A stretch of DNA of 64,000 nucleotides from Pseudobacteriovorax sp. (GCA_013215145.1 JABSRP010000026.1:62001-126000), one strand, 5' to 3'; counted from the first letter of the stretch, positions 16,132-25,780 are shown. Notes: generated from the sequence alone by a model not told the origin. Numbers and translations: made by a program.

Positions 16132-18534
16132 TTATAATGTGAAGGAAAACCCAGTCCGAAACACTTGCCGTTTGTTGTTTCTATTTTCTAAATCGGAGTT
16201 CTGGGATTCACTTATAAAATCGAGTATGAAGGTTCCTCCCTGATCCATATTAAACCCATAAGAAAAACTAAATTGAAGTCCTTGATCCTTATATGGGGTA
16301 TCATCCTCATCAAAAGCTTTTTCGTAGCTCGTTAATGCTGAGCGGATGGAGGAAAGTCCCCAAAATCTTGCCTTGTACTCAATCCCAAACTCCACCCGGT
16401 TATAGTTTTCACTGTTTAACAGAGTGTTGGTAAAAACACGATTCGTAGCGGACGCCAATATTCCAAACTTTTGTCTTGATAGACGCCAGAGATTGCCACC
16501 TAAGGTAGCTGATGTAATGCGCGATGAGCGATCGCTAGGAGCCAGCTGCAGTTCGTTATCGTAGGGGTCTAGTATATCATTTACAGATGGCAAAGGATCC
16601 TTTGAAATCAATAAGTCAGCCCTCAAGTATGGCTGAACGTAAGACTCAGCCCAAGTGAGTGAATTAGTAGTACCAATGGCATCCAGAGCTCTCTGATTCC
16701 CAAGGATTACCGTTTCCAAATATGTCTTGCCAGAAAATTTAAAATTAGAGCCGAGAATGTAACGCATATCCAATTGTTGTTGTACCCGATCCAAACGATG
16801 TAGAGTTTTCTTGATCCAACCATCTCGTTTCGCCGAAAAACCAAAGCCTAAACTTGCGCTTGAGCGATGAAACAAGTAATACCAAATTTCAGCTTTCAAC
16901 CTGTAACCGGCTCCCGATAAACTTTTAATGTCACTTAGAAAAATAAGATTATCTTTTTCTGAGGTCTTGAATAGATTGCTGTCGTAAACAGCTAAACTTG
17001 AAATTTTGACACCCCATTTATCGTAATATGCCACAAGATCGAGGAATTCATCGCTACTTTCCATGATATCTTCTTGCTCGGTAAACCATTTAGTTTCGTT
17101 GAAGTATTTGATGGCAGTGGGGTAATCCTTGTCGCGAAACGCTATGACAGCCAGGTAATATAGAGCCAGGTGGCGATTTTCTTTGTTATCTAAGTCTAAA
17201 GAGTTACGAAACCACTGCTTCGCTTTTTTCCAATTTTTGTTTTCAAAATAGCGGAGACCAAGAGCGAAGGCTAATTCTCCACTGGCTGATGTTTCAAATA
17301 GTTTTTTCAACTCTTTTACCGCAAGCCGCGAAAGATTCAGCCCGGAAAGGCTAAGTCCCGCGAGTTCTTGCCAACGCGGATCGGATTTTAGATCTTGTGG
17401 CGTCTGGGATAGAACGTGAAGAGCGAGAGAATAACAATGATTTTTGAGTAAGTCTCGTGATGCGCTCAAAGGGTTATCGTAGTCGATTCCGGTAATCCTA
17501 CCGTCTTTTGGTTTCTCTCTTAGTTTCAATAAATCGGGACTGGTAACCGCTAGAAGTTTTTGTATTTTATTCATTTTTAGAATTTTGAAACGACGGCTAA
17601 GTTCATCAGATTCGGCGACACGAAGTTGCTTGCCTCCAATGACTGCAACTGAAGAAAACGCGTCTTCTGGACTTTCGGCATCTCCTCTTCGTGCCTTTCG
17701 AATTAAGACTTGCCCCGATAACACGTGCACCCATACCACTCGTTTTTCCTGATCATATTCCACAAGATAATCACTTACTGCATCCCCATCAATCTGAAGC
17801 CAATCAGCGACAATCACAGATTTTTCAGAAGGAGTCGTGATATTGCTCCGACGAACCCTTAAGCGACCTCTTTTTAGTAAAACCAATTTTTTGCTGGATT
17901 CCACTGTCAGCAATTGCAATTCGCTACCAGGTAGCAAAAAAAAGTCATCCCCACTGGGATCCAAAATCTCAAGGGTCCCACGGCTCGATTTGATCTTTTC
18001 ATCCCAGTCCACGTTTCGAGGTGTCGACCGAATGATCTCAAGCTTATCCTCCCGCCAAATAAACCCCGTACCCTTGCGTGCGGCAGCGGTCGTCTTCTTT
18101 GGGTCTATTTCGGTATTTTTAAATCGGTTTGCTATTAATTCAGGAGTCACCAGCCCCGGTTTCGCGTTGTTTGTTCTTTCTTTCAAAACCACTTGAAAGG
18201 TCACAAACTGAGATCCAAATTCGTTTAGCACTACTGTTACGACACTATAAGATCCTGGATTCCAATCTTTGGTAGAGAATTGACAACGCTCTCTCGTTTT
18301 ACACAGTACTGATTCCCCTAGCCACCATTGGATTTGGTCGCTCTCTTTTTCGGGAACAACTTCGAGCTGGATGTCGTCGCCAACATAGGCCACCACCCGA
18401 TTTTCTGAATGCTTAAGCAGTTCAGGAAGCTCGGCTGACACTGCTATTGTCGCAGTCAAAAACCAAAGTAAAAATATGTACACTCTGTGCTCTTTCGTGA
18501 CCCAATTCAACAGCTTAGATTCGGAATAAGGCAC
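16132..18534 (-). CDS. FecR-like domain, TPR and C-terminal outer-membrane barrel protein
   Basis: An N-terminal signal segment (FLLWFLTATIAVSA) precedes an Ig-like beta region. A FecR-like part follows at about residues 190-300 (GSELQLL, RGRLRVRRS, VLSGQVLIRKA). TPR-type helices fill about residues 350-490, including ALYYLAVIAFRDKDYPTAIK. The last 300 residues alternate like a beta-barrel and end in FRTGFSFTL. Such an arrangement suggests an outer-membrane protein whose periplasmic FecR/TPR part binds partners or cell wall. The GTG at 18534 has no clear ribosome site; internal TTG or GTG codons closer to the signal sequence are possible starts. Function is not known. Confidence 0.7.
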   Translation of the reverse strand: MPYSESKLLNWVTKEHRVYIFLLWFLTATIAVSAELPELLKHSENRVVAYVGDDIQLEVVPEKESDQIQWWLGESVLCKTRERCQFSTKDWNPGSYSVVTVVLNEFGSQFVTFQVVLKERTNNAKPGLVTPELIANRFKNTEIDPKKTTAAARKGTGFIWREDKLEIIRSTPRNVDWDEKIKSSRGTLEILDPSGDDFFLLPGSELQLLTVESSKKLVLLKRGRLRVRRSNITTPSEKSVIVADWLQIDGDAVSDYLVEYDQEKRVVWVHVLSGQVLIRKARRGDAESPEDAFSSVAVIGGKQLRVAESDELSRRFKILKMNKIQKLLAVTSPDLLKLREKPKDGRITGIDYDNPLSASRDLLKNHCYSLALHVLSQTPQDLKSDPRWQELAGLSLSGLNLSRLAVKELKKLFETSASGELAFALGLRYFENKNWKKAKQWFRNSLDLDNKENRHLALYYLAVIAFRDKDYPTAIKYFNETKWFTEQEDIMESSDEFLDLVAYYDKWGVKISSLAVYDSNLFKTSEKDNLIFLSDIKSLSGAGYRLKAEIWYYLFHRSSASLGFGFSAKRDGWIKKTLHRLDRVQQQLDMRYILGSNFKFSGKTYLETVILGNQRALDAIGTTNSLTWAESYVQPYLRADLLISKDPLPSVNDILDPYDNELQLAPSDRSSRITSATLGGNLWRLSRQKFGILASATNRVFTNTLLNSENYNRVEFGIEYKARFWGLSSIRSALTSYEKAFDEDDTPYKDQGLQFSFSYGFNMDQGGTFILDFISESQNSDLENRNNKRQVFRTGFSFTL

Positions 18535-18635
18535 AGATATGTTTAGGCTTTGTGCTTGGAAGAAACTCCCCCCTCACTACTAAAGCCCGAAATATTGTAA
18601 GAAATAGAGCGAGATTTTCAGAATTCACTACTACT

Positions 18636-18655
18636 AAAAACGGGAGATAGCTCCC
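18636..18655 (-). terminator. Intrinsic terminator after coaD
   Basis: Read on the minus strand, GGGAG pairs with CTCCC over a 4-base loop and is followed by G and five T residues. It begins 5 bases beyond the coaD stop. Confidence 0.7.
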
Positions 18656-18660
18656 TTCTG

Positions 18661-19143
18661 CTAGACGATCTTGCTAGTAAGGGACTGTAAAACACTTGGA
18701 GGGACGAAGCGACTGATCTCGCCTTTGTGCCGAAATACTTCTTTCACCAAACTAGATGAGATGTACATATGGGCAACAGAACAGGGGATAAAAACCGTCT
18801 GAATCTCAGGACCAAGGCTTCGGTTTGTTTCTGCCATTGGCATTTCGTAAGAAAAATCAGCCTCCGTGCGAAGCCCTCGAATCATCCATTTTGCTCCTAC
18901 ATCCTTGGCGAAGGTAACGGTCAAACCATTGAAAAAATCTACTTCGACTTTTGGATCCTCGGCAAATTCTTGCTCAATAATGGCTTTCCTTTCTTCAGCA
19001 GATAATAGTGGCGCTTTGCTACTTGAAATACCTATACCAATCACGATCTTATCAAACAGAGGCAGTGATTGCTTTACGATATCCATATGACCGAAGGTTA
19101 ATGGATCGAAACTACCTGGAAAAATTGCGACGCGACTCGCCAT
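18661..19143 (-). CDS. coaD: Phosphopantetheine adenylyltransferase
   Basis: At 160 residues this is full length for CoaD. The nucleotidyltransferase signature PGSFDPLTFGHMD lies at residues 9-21, and the C-terminal ISSSLVKEV motif is present. The enzyme joins 4'-phosphopantetheine to AMP from ATP, the penultimate step of coenzyme A synthesis, in the cytoplasm. The ATG lies 3 bases after the rsmD stop; rsmD-coaD is a very common bacterial pair. A terminator follows directly. Confidence 0.95.
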   Translation of the reverse strand: MASRVAIFPGSFDPLTFGHMDIVKQSLPLFDKIVIGIGISSSKAPLLSAEERKAIIEQEFAEDPKVEVDFFNGLTVTFAKDVGAKWMIRGLRTEADFSYEMPMAETNRSLGPEIQTVFIPCSVAHMYISSSLVKEVFRHKGEISRFVPPSVLQSLTSKIV

Positions 19144-19146
19144 GAT

Positions 19147-19740
19147 TTAGCCCTTTCGAAAGGTGGTTATCAATGTTTGTCCGTAAGTTTTCAACGTCTC
19201 AAGATTAGCAATGCCCTCAAATGTCTCTTTAAGCTCTGTTTCAAAAAACGCTTGTAAAGCCTTGCCAGTTTCCACAATTAGAAGTCCGTCTGAAGTTAGA
19301 AAATCCATCATACGGAGTCCGTGACGCGAAAGAAACACTTTGGCGTCAGCATAAGGTGGATCTAACCACACAATATCAGCTTGAACCGCACCCTTAACTC
19401 GATTTAAACAACCAGGCAACTCACCTGAAACCAAGTGGGTCGTCATGGCTACACTTGAACGATCCGAACGTTCCTTAACGAGAGCTAAATTATGCCTGAG
19501 AACCTGGATGGCATCCTTGGAATTATCGAAAAAATAAGCCGTTTTAGCACCTCTACTCAAGGCCTCGATGCCCATAGCACCTGATCCACAGAATAGATCA
19601 AAAAATATCGCATCTTCCAGGCGATGCTGGATAGCATTCAGAACCGCTTCGCGTGTTCTTGACGCTGTTGGTCGAGTATGGGATCCTTTAGGCGACTTGA
19701 GTTTCAACCCTCTACAGAGCCCAGAGTTTATTTTGATCAA
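19147..19740 (-). CDS. rsmD: 16S rRNA (guanine(966)-N2)-methyltransferase
   Basis: This 197-residue protein has the RsmD hallmarks: the basic N-terminal SGLCRGLKLKSPKG stretch, RPTASRTREAVLNAI, the SAM-binding FDLFCGSGAMGIEALSRGA and the catalytic DPPY. It methylates G966 of 16S rRNA on the assembled small subunit. The start codon is TTG, chosen because it gives the normal RsmD N terminus and no upstream ATG is available. It is divergent from speA, with which it shares a 107-base promoter region, and is followed by coaD. Confidence 0.93.
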   Translation of the reverse strand: MIKINSGLCRGLKLKSPKGSHTRPTASRTREAVLNAIQHRLEDAIFFDLFCGSGAMGIEALSRGAKTAYFFDNSKDAIQVLRHNLALVKERSDRSSVAMTTHLVSGELPGCLNRVKGAVQADIVWLDPPYADAKVFLSRHGLRMMDFLTSDGLLIVETGKALQAFFETELKETFEGIANLETLKTYGQTLITTFRKG

Positions 19741-19847
19741 AGCTTGATGTTCCCAGTATATTCGTTTAAATAATTGTGCCGAATTAGAACCTATAGGCTA
19801 AAAGACTTTTTTTCATCCCATATTTTCCCATTTTTGGAGGTATCCCT

Positions 19848-21767
19848 ATGAATATCAAACAGATTCAGGAGTCGCGCGAATCCTTTGGTATCGAAGGATG
19901 GGGAGCCGGATATTTTGGGATTAACGATAGTGGTCACGTGGTCTGTCACCCCACAGGGGAGGAGCACCTTTTTATCAGCCTACCGGCAGCCATCGAAGCT
20001 GCAAAGAAACAGGGGTGTGCGGCTCCTATGATTTTACGGTTTCCCCAAGTGATTGAAGGTCAAATCGAACGCCTTCATAAATCGTTTAAAGAAGCTATGT
20101 GGGAGTATAGCTACGAAGGTAGTCATCGGGCTGTTTTTCCTTTCAAGGTCAATCAAAGACGAGAGTTTATCGATCACATAGTCAGCTGCGGTCAGCCCTT
20201 TAACTATGGCTTAGAGGTGGGCAGTAAGCCAGAATTCGTTGCAGCCTTGAGCTACCCCTTATCACCGGACGCGTTATTCATTTGCAATGGTTTTAAGGAT
20301 CGAGAGTTCATTGAACTTGGGTTCATAGCGAAAGCCATGGGAAAAAACGCCATATTGGTAGTTGAGGGCCCAGACGAGCTCCAGCACATTATTTCCCTAG
20401 CCAGGGAAAATCCAAACCTTTGCCCTGGAATCGGTGTCAGAGTCAAGCTATACAGTCGAGGGTCTGGAAAATGGGCCAAGTCTTCGGGAGAATCTTCAAA
20501 ATTTGGCCTCACCACTGTGGAGCTACTTCACTGCCTCAAACTGCTGAAAGATGCCGAACTTGAAGACAAACTTGAGATGCTCCATTTTCATATTGGTTCG
20601 CAGGTAACAGAAATTAAGCGAATAAAGAATGCTATCAAAGAGGCCTCTCGAGTTTATGCCAAAGTTCACAATATGGGCTACAGCCCCAAGTGCCTCAACA
20701 TCGGTGGTGGAACAGGTGTAGACTACGACGGCAGTAAAACATCCTTTCAATCAAGTGCAAATTATAGCATGCAGGAAATGGCGAATGATGTCGTTTATGA
20801 AATTGGAGAGGTCTGCAAAATTGAAAAGGTCCCTCACCCACAAATCGTAACGGAAAGTGGACGGGTTATCGCTGCTTACCATTCAGTTGTAGTCACCGAC
20901 GTAAGAGAGGTTCAAAGCACGGAGGGCTTCTCTTCTAACGCAGACTTTGCCATCCAATACGACGAAGCAAATAGTCACAAGAGCCTACGCGAACTCAATT
21001 ATATCGTAGAAAACATTAACCGAAAAAACTATAGCGAGTACTACCACGATGCTATTGAGTACTACGAAGAGATGTTTACTCTATTTAATCTGGGATATGT
21101 ATCACTTACAGAGCGCGCTGTAGCCGAACAACAGTTCTATAATATTTGCCGCAGAGCATTGTTTTTCTCTTCCTATGAGCGGCATCAATCGGAAGAGTTT
21201 GTGAGTCTCCAGCAAAGAATGGTCAGTAAATTTTTGGCCAACTTTTCTATTTTTCAATCGATTCCCGACGCCTGGTCCATCGATCAGCTTTTTCCGGTCA
21301 TGCCATTGTCTCACCACGATGAAAAGCCGACTCATAAAGCTACCATTGTTGATATAACTTGCGACTCTGATGGCTGCTTGGAGAAGTTCGTGGACAGAGC
21401 AGATGTAAAAAACGTCCTCGACCTCCATTCTCCCTCTGAAAAACCATACTATTTAGGTTTTTTCCTGGTAGGAGCCTATCAAGAAAGTCTGGCGAACGAA
21501 CATAATTTATTCGGCGCAATCAACGAGGCAGAATTTGTTATGAATGAAGGCGGCACCTGGGAAATGAAAAAAGTCACCCAAGGTGATCCCATCGAAGAAC
21601 TTCTTACCTGCCGAAATTTTGATATCCCAGAGCTGTTGAACAGCTTTGAAACTCAGCTAAATCGTTCCTACGCCCAAAGTAAGATAAAGCAAGAGTCCGC
21701 TGAGAGGTATCTAAAAACACTTAAGGAGATCCTTCAAACCTCCCCATACCTCAAAGAAGGCAAATAA
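19848..21767 (+). CDS. speA: Biosynthetic arginine decarboxylase
   Basis: The 639-residue length and motifs match SpeA: WGAGYFGIN near the N terminus, FPFKVNQ with the PLP-binding lysine, the LHFHIGSQ segment, a GGGTGVDYDGS phosphate-binding loop and VTESGRVIAAYHSV. The enzyme converts arginine to agmatine for putrescine and spermidine synthesis. A GGAGG ribosome site lies 7 bases before the ATG. No agmatinase or agmatine deiminase gene is nearby, so the next step is encoded elsewhere. Confidence 0.95.
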   Translation: MNIKQIQESRESFGIEGWGAGYFGINDSGHVVCHPTGEEHLFISLPAAIEAAKKQGCAAPMILRFPQVIEGQIERLHKSFKEAMWEYSYEGSHRAVFPFKVNQRREFIDHIVSCGQPFNYGLEVGSKPEFVAALSYPLSPDALFICNGFKDREFIELGFIAKAMGKNAILVVEGPDELQHIISLARENPNLCPGIGVRVKLYSRGSGKWAKSSGESSKFGLTTVELLHCLKLLKDAELEDKLEMLHFHIGSQVTEIKRIKNAIKEASRVYAKVHNMGYSPKCLNIGGGTGVDYDGSKTSFQSSANYSMQEMANDVVYEIGEVCKIEKVPHPQIVTESGRVIAAYHSVVVTDVREVQSTEGFSSNADFAIQYDEANSHKSLRELNYIVENINRKNYSEYYHDAIEYYEEMFTLFNLGYVSLTERAVAEQQFYNICRRALFFSSYERHQSEEFVSLQQRMVSKFLANFSIFQSIPDAWSIDQLFPVMPLSHHDEKPTHKATIVDITCDSDGCLEKFVDRADVKNVLDLHSPSEKPYYLGFFLVGAYQESLANEHNLFGAINEAEFVMNEGGTWEMKKVTQGDPIEELLTCRNFDIPELLNSFETQLNRSYAQSKIKQESAERYLKTLKEILQTSPYLKEGK

Positions 21768-21777
21768 TTACCGGAAG

Positions 21778-21831
21778 ATACCTCATTTCACAAACCGTTA
21801 GAGGGACAGTCTTTTTTTTCCCTCAAGGTAT
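21778..21831 (+). other. Nested inverted repeat downstream of speA
   Basis: ATACCT (21778-21783) pairs with AGGTAT (21826-21831), and inside it GAGGGA (21801-21806) pairs with TCCCTC (21819-21824) around eight T residues. The T tract is in the loop rather than after the stem, so this is only a possible terminator for speA. Confidence 0.3.
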
Positions 21832-21891
21832 GGCCATTCACTCCGATGCGCTGACTAACCGAATGAGTTTCGAAGTAGTATTGAGGCAGGA

Positions 21892-22374
21892 ATGAGCATA
21901 AGTATTAATATTGTCCACAAAGACGGTGATGATCTCGTGGAATACGTCGGGCCCATTGATGCGGAATCCGAAGTCCACCTCGAACAGCTCATTCCCAAAC
22001 TAGGCGAAAAGATTAACTTTAACTTTAAACATGTAGAGTCCGTCAATTCTTGCGGCGTCCGCAGTTGGATTAATTTCATGCGTGAGCTGGAAAAGTCCGA
22101 TAAAGCGATCACATTCTCGGAATGTACCAGTGAGATCGTTATGCAGATCAACATGATCCCTAGTTTCAAGGGAAACGCGGAGATCGCCTCGGTATATGGT
22201 GACTACGTCTGTGACGAATGTGGATTCGAGAAGACGATTTTGTTTAGGAGAGGTGAAAACTTACCCAAAGGCATAGATTCGGAATTGCCGAAAATCGACT
22301 GCGAGCAATGTAAGTCGGAGATGGAACTCGAGGAGCTCGAAGAAGAATATTTTGCATTTTTGGAAAGTGCCTAA
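21892..22374 (+). CDS. STAS-like domain protein with C-terminal zinc ribbon
   Basis: Residues 1-100 have the size and pattern of a STAS (anti-anti-sigma) domain, including the central strand and turn NFKHVESVNSCGVRSWINFM, where SpoIIAA-type proteins have their phospho-Ser region. Residues about 104-145 contain two CxxC pairs (CDEC and CEQC), forming a likely zinc ribbon, followed by a Glu-rich tail. GAGG precedes the ATG. The diguanylate cyclase gene follows 37 bases downstream in the same direction, so the pair probably acts in one signalling pathway. No kinase or phosphatase partner is seen here. Confidence 0.65.
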   Translation: MSISINIVHKDGDDLVEYVGPIDAESEVHLEQLIPKLGEKINFNFKHVESVNSCGVRSWINFMRELEKSDKAITFSECTSEIVMQINMIPSFKGNAEIASVYGDYVCDECGFEKTILFRRGENLPKGIDSELPKIDCEQCKSEMELEELEEEYFAFLESA

Positions 22375-22411
22375 CCGTGGGTGTTCGCTTGGTAAGAGGT
22401 AACTAAATAGA

Positions 22412-23395
22412 ATGTCAGAAGCTGCTAAAAAACTAGACACACCACAGGATGTGGTCACAGAGTTTGCCAAGTATTCCCACTTTGTGAGAGTTCTTCTAGA
22501 CGCCTATGCAGTTATCGATGCCAGCGGCAAAGTCGTGAAAGCTAACCAGCTTTTCGCTCAACTCACAGGTGTAAAAATGCGACAACTCTTGAAAACCGAA
22601 AGTTTCAATGAGTTGATCGAGTTTTCCGTGAACGATGATCGCATATCGGTCGAAAATCTCTTGGAGTTCGAATCTCCCATAAGAATCGACGAAGTTAGGG
22701 GACAAACACCCAATTCCGAAGAAACCAAGAACCTGATCGTTGGCTTTTATCCTTTCTTCAATGAAGATAGAACTCAGAAACTTGGCGCTTTCATTATTAT
22801 GAGAGACGTAACAGCTGAGACCAACCTGCAGGATCAATATAAAGACAAAGCCATTCAATCGATCACAGACCCGTTGACGGGTTTGTTTACAAGAGCCTAT
22901 TTTGAAGAGTACTTGACGAGTCAGGTTTCAAGGATTGAGAAAAAGCCCGAGGAAGAACGATATCCAGTCTCGATTGTGATGTGTGATATAGATTTCTTTA
23001 AAAAAGTTAATGATCAGTATGGCCATCAAGCTGGCGACTATGTTTTAAAGGTAGTGGCTGACCTAATGAAAAAGACCTTCCGCAAAACTGACGTCTGCTG
23101 TCGTTACGGTGGTGAAGAGTTCCTAGTCATCCTTCCAGCGGCAAACCCAGAGAATGCCGGTCAAGCAGCTGACAAACTGAGACATGCCGTCGAAAATGCG
23201 AAGATTGTATTTGAAGATACTCATATCCCCGTGACACTCAGTTGCGGCATCAGCACCATTGCTATTGGATCTGAGACCTATGACGTCTCCATGGGAAGAG
23301 CCGACGCCGCTCTGTACGATTCGAAAAAGAACGGGCGGAATCTTGTCTCAGTTCACGACGGAGAGAAGATTCACGCACGACCCAGACTTCCTTAG
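22412..23395 (+). CDS. Diguanylate cyclase with PAS sensor domain (PAS-GGDEF)
   Basis: Residues about 22-140 form a PAS-type sensor (LLDAYAVIDASGKVVKANQLF). Residues 150-320 form a full GGDEF domain, starting DPLTGLFTRAYFEEYL and with the metal-binding CDIDFFKKVNDQYGHQAGD. The active site GGEEF is at 233-237 and looks intact. RxxD (224-227) lies exactly five residues before it, so the c-di-GMP inhibitory I-site is present. The enzyme is predicted to make c-di-GMP from GTP. There is no membrane segment, so it is cytoplasmic. Its last 4 bases overlap the convergent gene. Confidence 0.92.
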   Translation: MSEAAKKLDTPQDVVTEFAKYSHFVRVLLDAYAVIDASGKVVKANQLFAQLTGVKMRQLLKTESFNELIEFSVNDDRISVENLLEFESPIRIDEVRGQTPNSEETKNLIVGFYPFFNEDRTQKLGAFIIMRDVTAETNLQDQYKDKAIQSITDPLTGLFTRAYFEEYLTSQVSRIEKKPEEERYPVSIVMCDIDFFKKVNDQYGHQAGDYVLKVVADLMKKTFRKTDVCCRYGGEEFLVILPAANPENAGQAADKLRHAVENAKIVFEDTHIPVTLSCGISTIAIGSETYDVSMGRADAALYDSKKNGRNLVSVHDGEKIHARPRLP

Positions 23396-23832
23396 TGGAT
23401 TTCTACGGGGGCCCCTTCGGCGAGGATTCGGTCGGCCAGATCGTCTAATTTTTTATTGTGAACTTGGCCTTTAAGATGGAAATTCACTGATTCGTAAGAA
23501 TGGGCGCTCCAGTCAATGGGCAGGAATAAATCCTCTTCCTCTTCGAGTAGAAACTCCTCAAAATAGTTGTCAATATAATCAACAAGGAAGAGAGCGGCCT
23601 CGTAGGCGGTGAGTTCTTCTTTTTCGTATTCAACGCGCCCTTCCACAGGATAGTAAAAGCTCTCGTCTCCATTTGCTAAAAGCACTTTGACGGAAACCAC
23701 TGGACCATCGTGAATAGCCTGAATCGAAAAGTTTCTAGAGTTCATGGCAATGCGATATTTGGTATCCATCGCCTTGGCTAGTTCATCACACTCTTCTTGA
23801 TTCACAAACTCTTTTGGCTTTTGATCTGTCAT
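23392..23832 (-). CDS. Small acidic protein of unknown function
   Basis: This 146-residue soluble protein has an acidic cluster near residues 90-102 (EEFLLEEEEDLFLP). No signal peptide, membrane segment or catalytic motif is seen. Its ATG overlaps the stop of the upstream DUF6178-like gene by 4 bases (ATGA), which suggests translational coupling and a shared task. The 3' end overlaps the diguanylate cyclase gene convergently by 4 bases. The family is not recognised. Confidence 0.75.
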   Translation of the reverse strand: MTDQKPKEFVNQEECDELAKAMDTKYRIAMNSRNFSIQAIHDGPVVSVKVLLANGDESFYYPVEGRVEYEKEELTAYEAALFLVDYIDNYFEEFLLEEEEDLFLPIDWSAHSYESVNFHLKGQVHNKKLDDLADRILAEGAPVEIH

Positions 23833-25574
23833 GCCTTAACCTCGCTGATTTGAGCACCATGGGGGATGTTACCGGATCGCATAGACTCCATAACGGGAGC
23901 CGTTAGATCTCTAAATTGCTTCATACCATAAGCTAAAGATAGACTGGTATGCTGTGTGTTTATCGTCCACTCGTCTTGCTTTTCTTTTACTTGTTTACCT
24001 AATAAAAGCATAAACTCTTCAAAGGTTTTATTGAGTTCATCTTGGTCATGTAACTTCGATTCCAACTGGTTTCGATCTAAGGAATGAAAAGCAAACTCTC
24101 CTTTGACCAGAGCAGAAAGCAGACCTTGTCCCAGAGTCAATTCAAAACTCAATGCCTTATCCGAACTTGAGGTTTTAGCAATTAAGGAATACATATAAAA
24201 AAGCGCACGTGTACCTCCGACGGCAACTTCCAATTTCTGCAATTTTTCGAAGGAAAAGAGGGGAACGAACTGAATCGACAAACCATCTTCCGCCGCCTGA
24301 GTCGTCATAGGGAATCGATTAAACAATCCCTTCAGGACTTCCACCAAATTTAGGCCCAGAATCTCTATATAATGACGATCAAGCTCGTAGCAGAGAAGCC
24401 CCCATTTTCTTTCATCATACGCCTCTCTAATGCGGTTATACGGTCCAAGCTTTAGGCTTTCAATGCTTGATACCTGCAACTCACGAAGCCGTTCCACCAA
24501 GCTGATTCCACAACGAAACAAGGTTTTTACATGCTCATCTTTGAGGATGCGGGCTGCGAGTAGAGGGCTATGTCCGGATAGATAATCCAGGGCAAGACCT
24601 ACCATGGCCTGACACTGCTCAAGGACCTGACTGATCCCTGTGGCATCATCAGGTTCAACCTGACAAGCGCTAGAAATACTATTAGCCAGTTGTAGCAACT
24701 GAATATGAAGATTGTACTGATCGTCAACATCCCAATTCGCTTGTCCCAAAGCATCTAGCGTAAGGTTGAAGAAGGGAATCTCTGAACTCGAAGTGTCAGT
24801 GACGGAGGCTCCACGAATTTGCTCACTCACTGCCCAACGCGTCTCTAGTTCAACAAGATCAAGTGGTTGAAAGTAGGTCAGGCTCTCTTGATAACTGACG
24901 AAACCTTCTTCCTCCATGCGAGCCCTGCGAAACTGTTCAATTTGCCCTTCGGACTCGTTGGGAACTGAGTGAGCCGCATACGCTATCAGCGCATAAGCGT
25001 AACGCAGATTGTATTCTATGGATGCTCTGATGATGGATTCAATAAGAGAGACCGTATTATCATCTGTAGCTTCGATTCTATAGTAGACTTGCTGGCAAGG
25101 CATAGCTGAGAATTCATCCTGACGCTCCTGAGAAAATTTTTCAAATTCCTCTTCCGTGGCTACCGTAATCAGGCCGGAAAGTAGAGCGATCTGATACTCT
25201 TCATCCAAGTAGGCATAACGCTTGTAGAGCTCCTTTGGCCCCAGTTGTGCCACGTGGGTTAATAACTCAAATGCTTTATCTCGATCAATCTCATCTTTCT
25301 TCCAAACATCGAAGTCAAACACCCGAATAAACTGATCCTCAGAGAGATGAGGGATAATCTCAAGAGACTCGGACCAGCCTCGTTTTTTAATTCCGACATA
25401 GACTGCTTGAACGGGAAGTGATTGAATTGCATCGCGACATTCTGGCATGTTAAGGATTTGGTCAAAGTCAATGCCAGCTAAGAAACCGACGGGTTTACTT
25501 GGTTGCCAGGAAAGCCCACGATAACCAGAATCGTATGTTGCCGTCACTGCCGTATCAGAAAGTCGACCCACCAT
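23829..25574 (-). CDS. DUF6178-like protein of unknown function
   Basis: The 581-residue product resembles the DUF6178 family of delta-proteobacteria. It has a helical repeat-like N-terminal region (RDAIQSLPVQAVYVGIKKRG, then a D-F-D-W-K-K-D-x-I-D segment) and a long helical remainder without transmembrane or enzyme motifs. The assignment is by pattern only. GGGAG precedes the ATG at 7 bases. A 4-base overlap joins it to the small acidic protein, making a two-gene operon. The 206-base gap upstream separates it from the divergent M16 peptidase gene and must hold both promoters. Confidence 0.6.
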   Translation of the reverse strand: MVGRLSDTAVTATYDSGYRGLSWQPSKPVGFLAGIDFDQILNMPECRDAIQSLPVQAVYVGIKKRGWSESLEIIPHLSEDQFIRVFDFDVWKKDEIDRDKAFELLTHVAQLGPKELYKRYAYLDEEYQIALLSGLITVATEEEFEKFSQERQDEFSAMPCQQVYYRIEATDDNTVSLIESIIRASIEYNLRYAYALIAYAAHSVPNESEGQIEQFRRARMEEEGFVSYQESLTYFQPLDLVELETRWAVSEQIRGASVTDTSSSEIPFFNLTLDALGQANWDVDDQYNLHIQLLQLANSISSACQVEPDDATGISQVLEQCQAMVGLALDYLSGHSPLLAARILKDEHVKTLFRCGISLVERLRELQVSSIESLKLGPYNRIREAYDERKWGLLCYELDRHYIEILGLNLVEVLKGLFNRFPMTTQAAEDGLSIQFVPLFSFEKLQKLEVAVGGTRALFYMYSLIAKTSSSDKALSFELTLGQGLLSALVKGEFAFHSLDRNQLESKLHDQDELNKTFEEFMLLLGKQVKEKQDEWTINTQHTSLSLAYGMKQFRDLTAPVMESMRSGNIPHGAQISEVKA

Positions 25575-25780
25575 ATCTGTGCTCCCATGAAGATTTAAAG
25601 TTTTATAAATAAATCTAGTGTGTTAGAGGGTAAAAGGATCACCCACTTCTTAGGTGCTTAGCCGAGTAAGATAACAACGTTTATTTGCCTTAGCAAGTTA
25701 AAACGGCAGGCATTACAAAAGCAATGGCAATGGGGCAAAAAGATGTTAATCCCTATAGTCCCCTATGAAAAAGGAACACT

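Noticed and set aside
22412..23395. Inactive GGDEF domain (c-di-GMP receptor only)
   Set aside because: GGEEF and the surrounding metal and GTP-binding segments are intact, so it is more likely an active cyclase.
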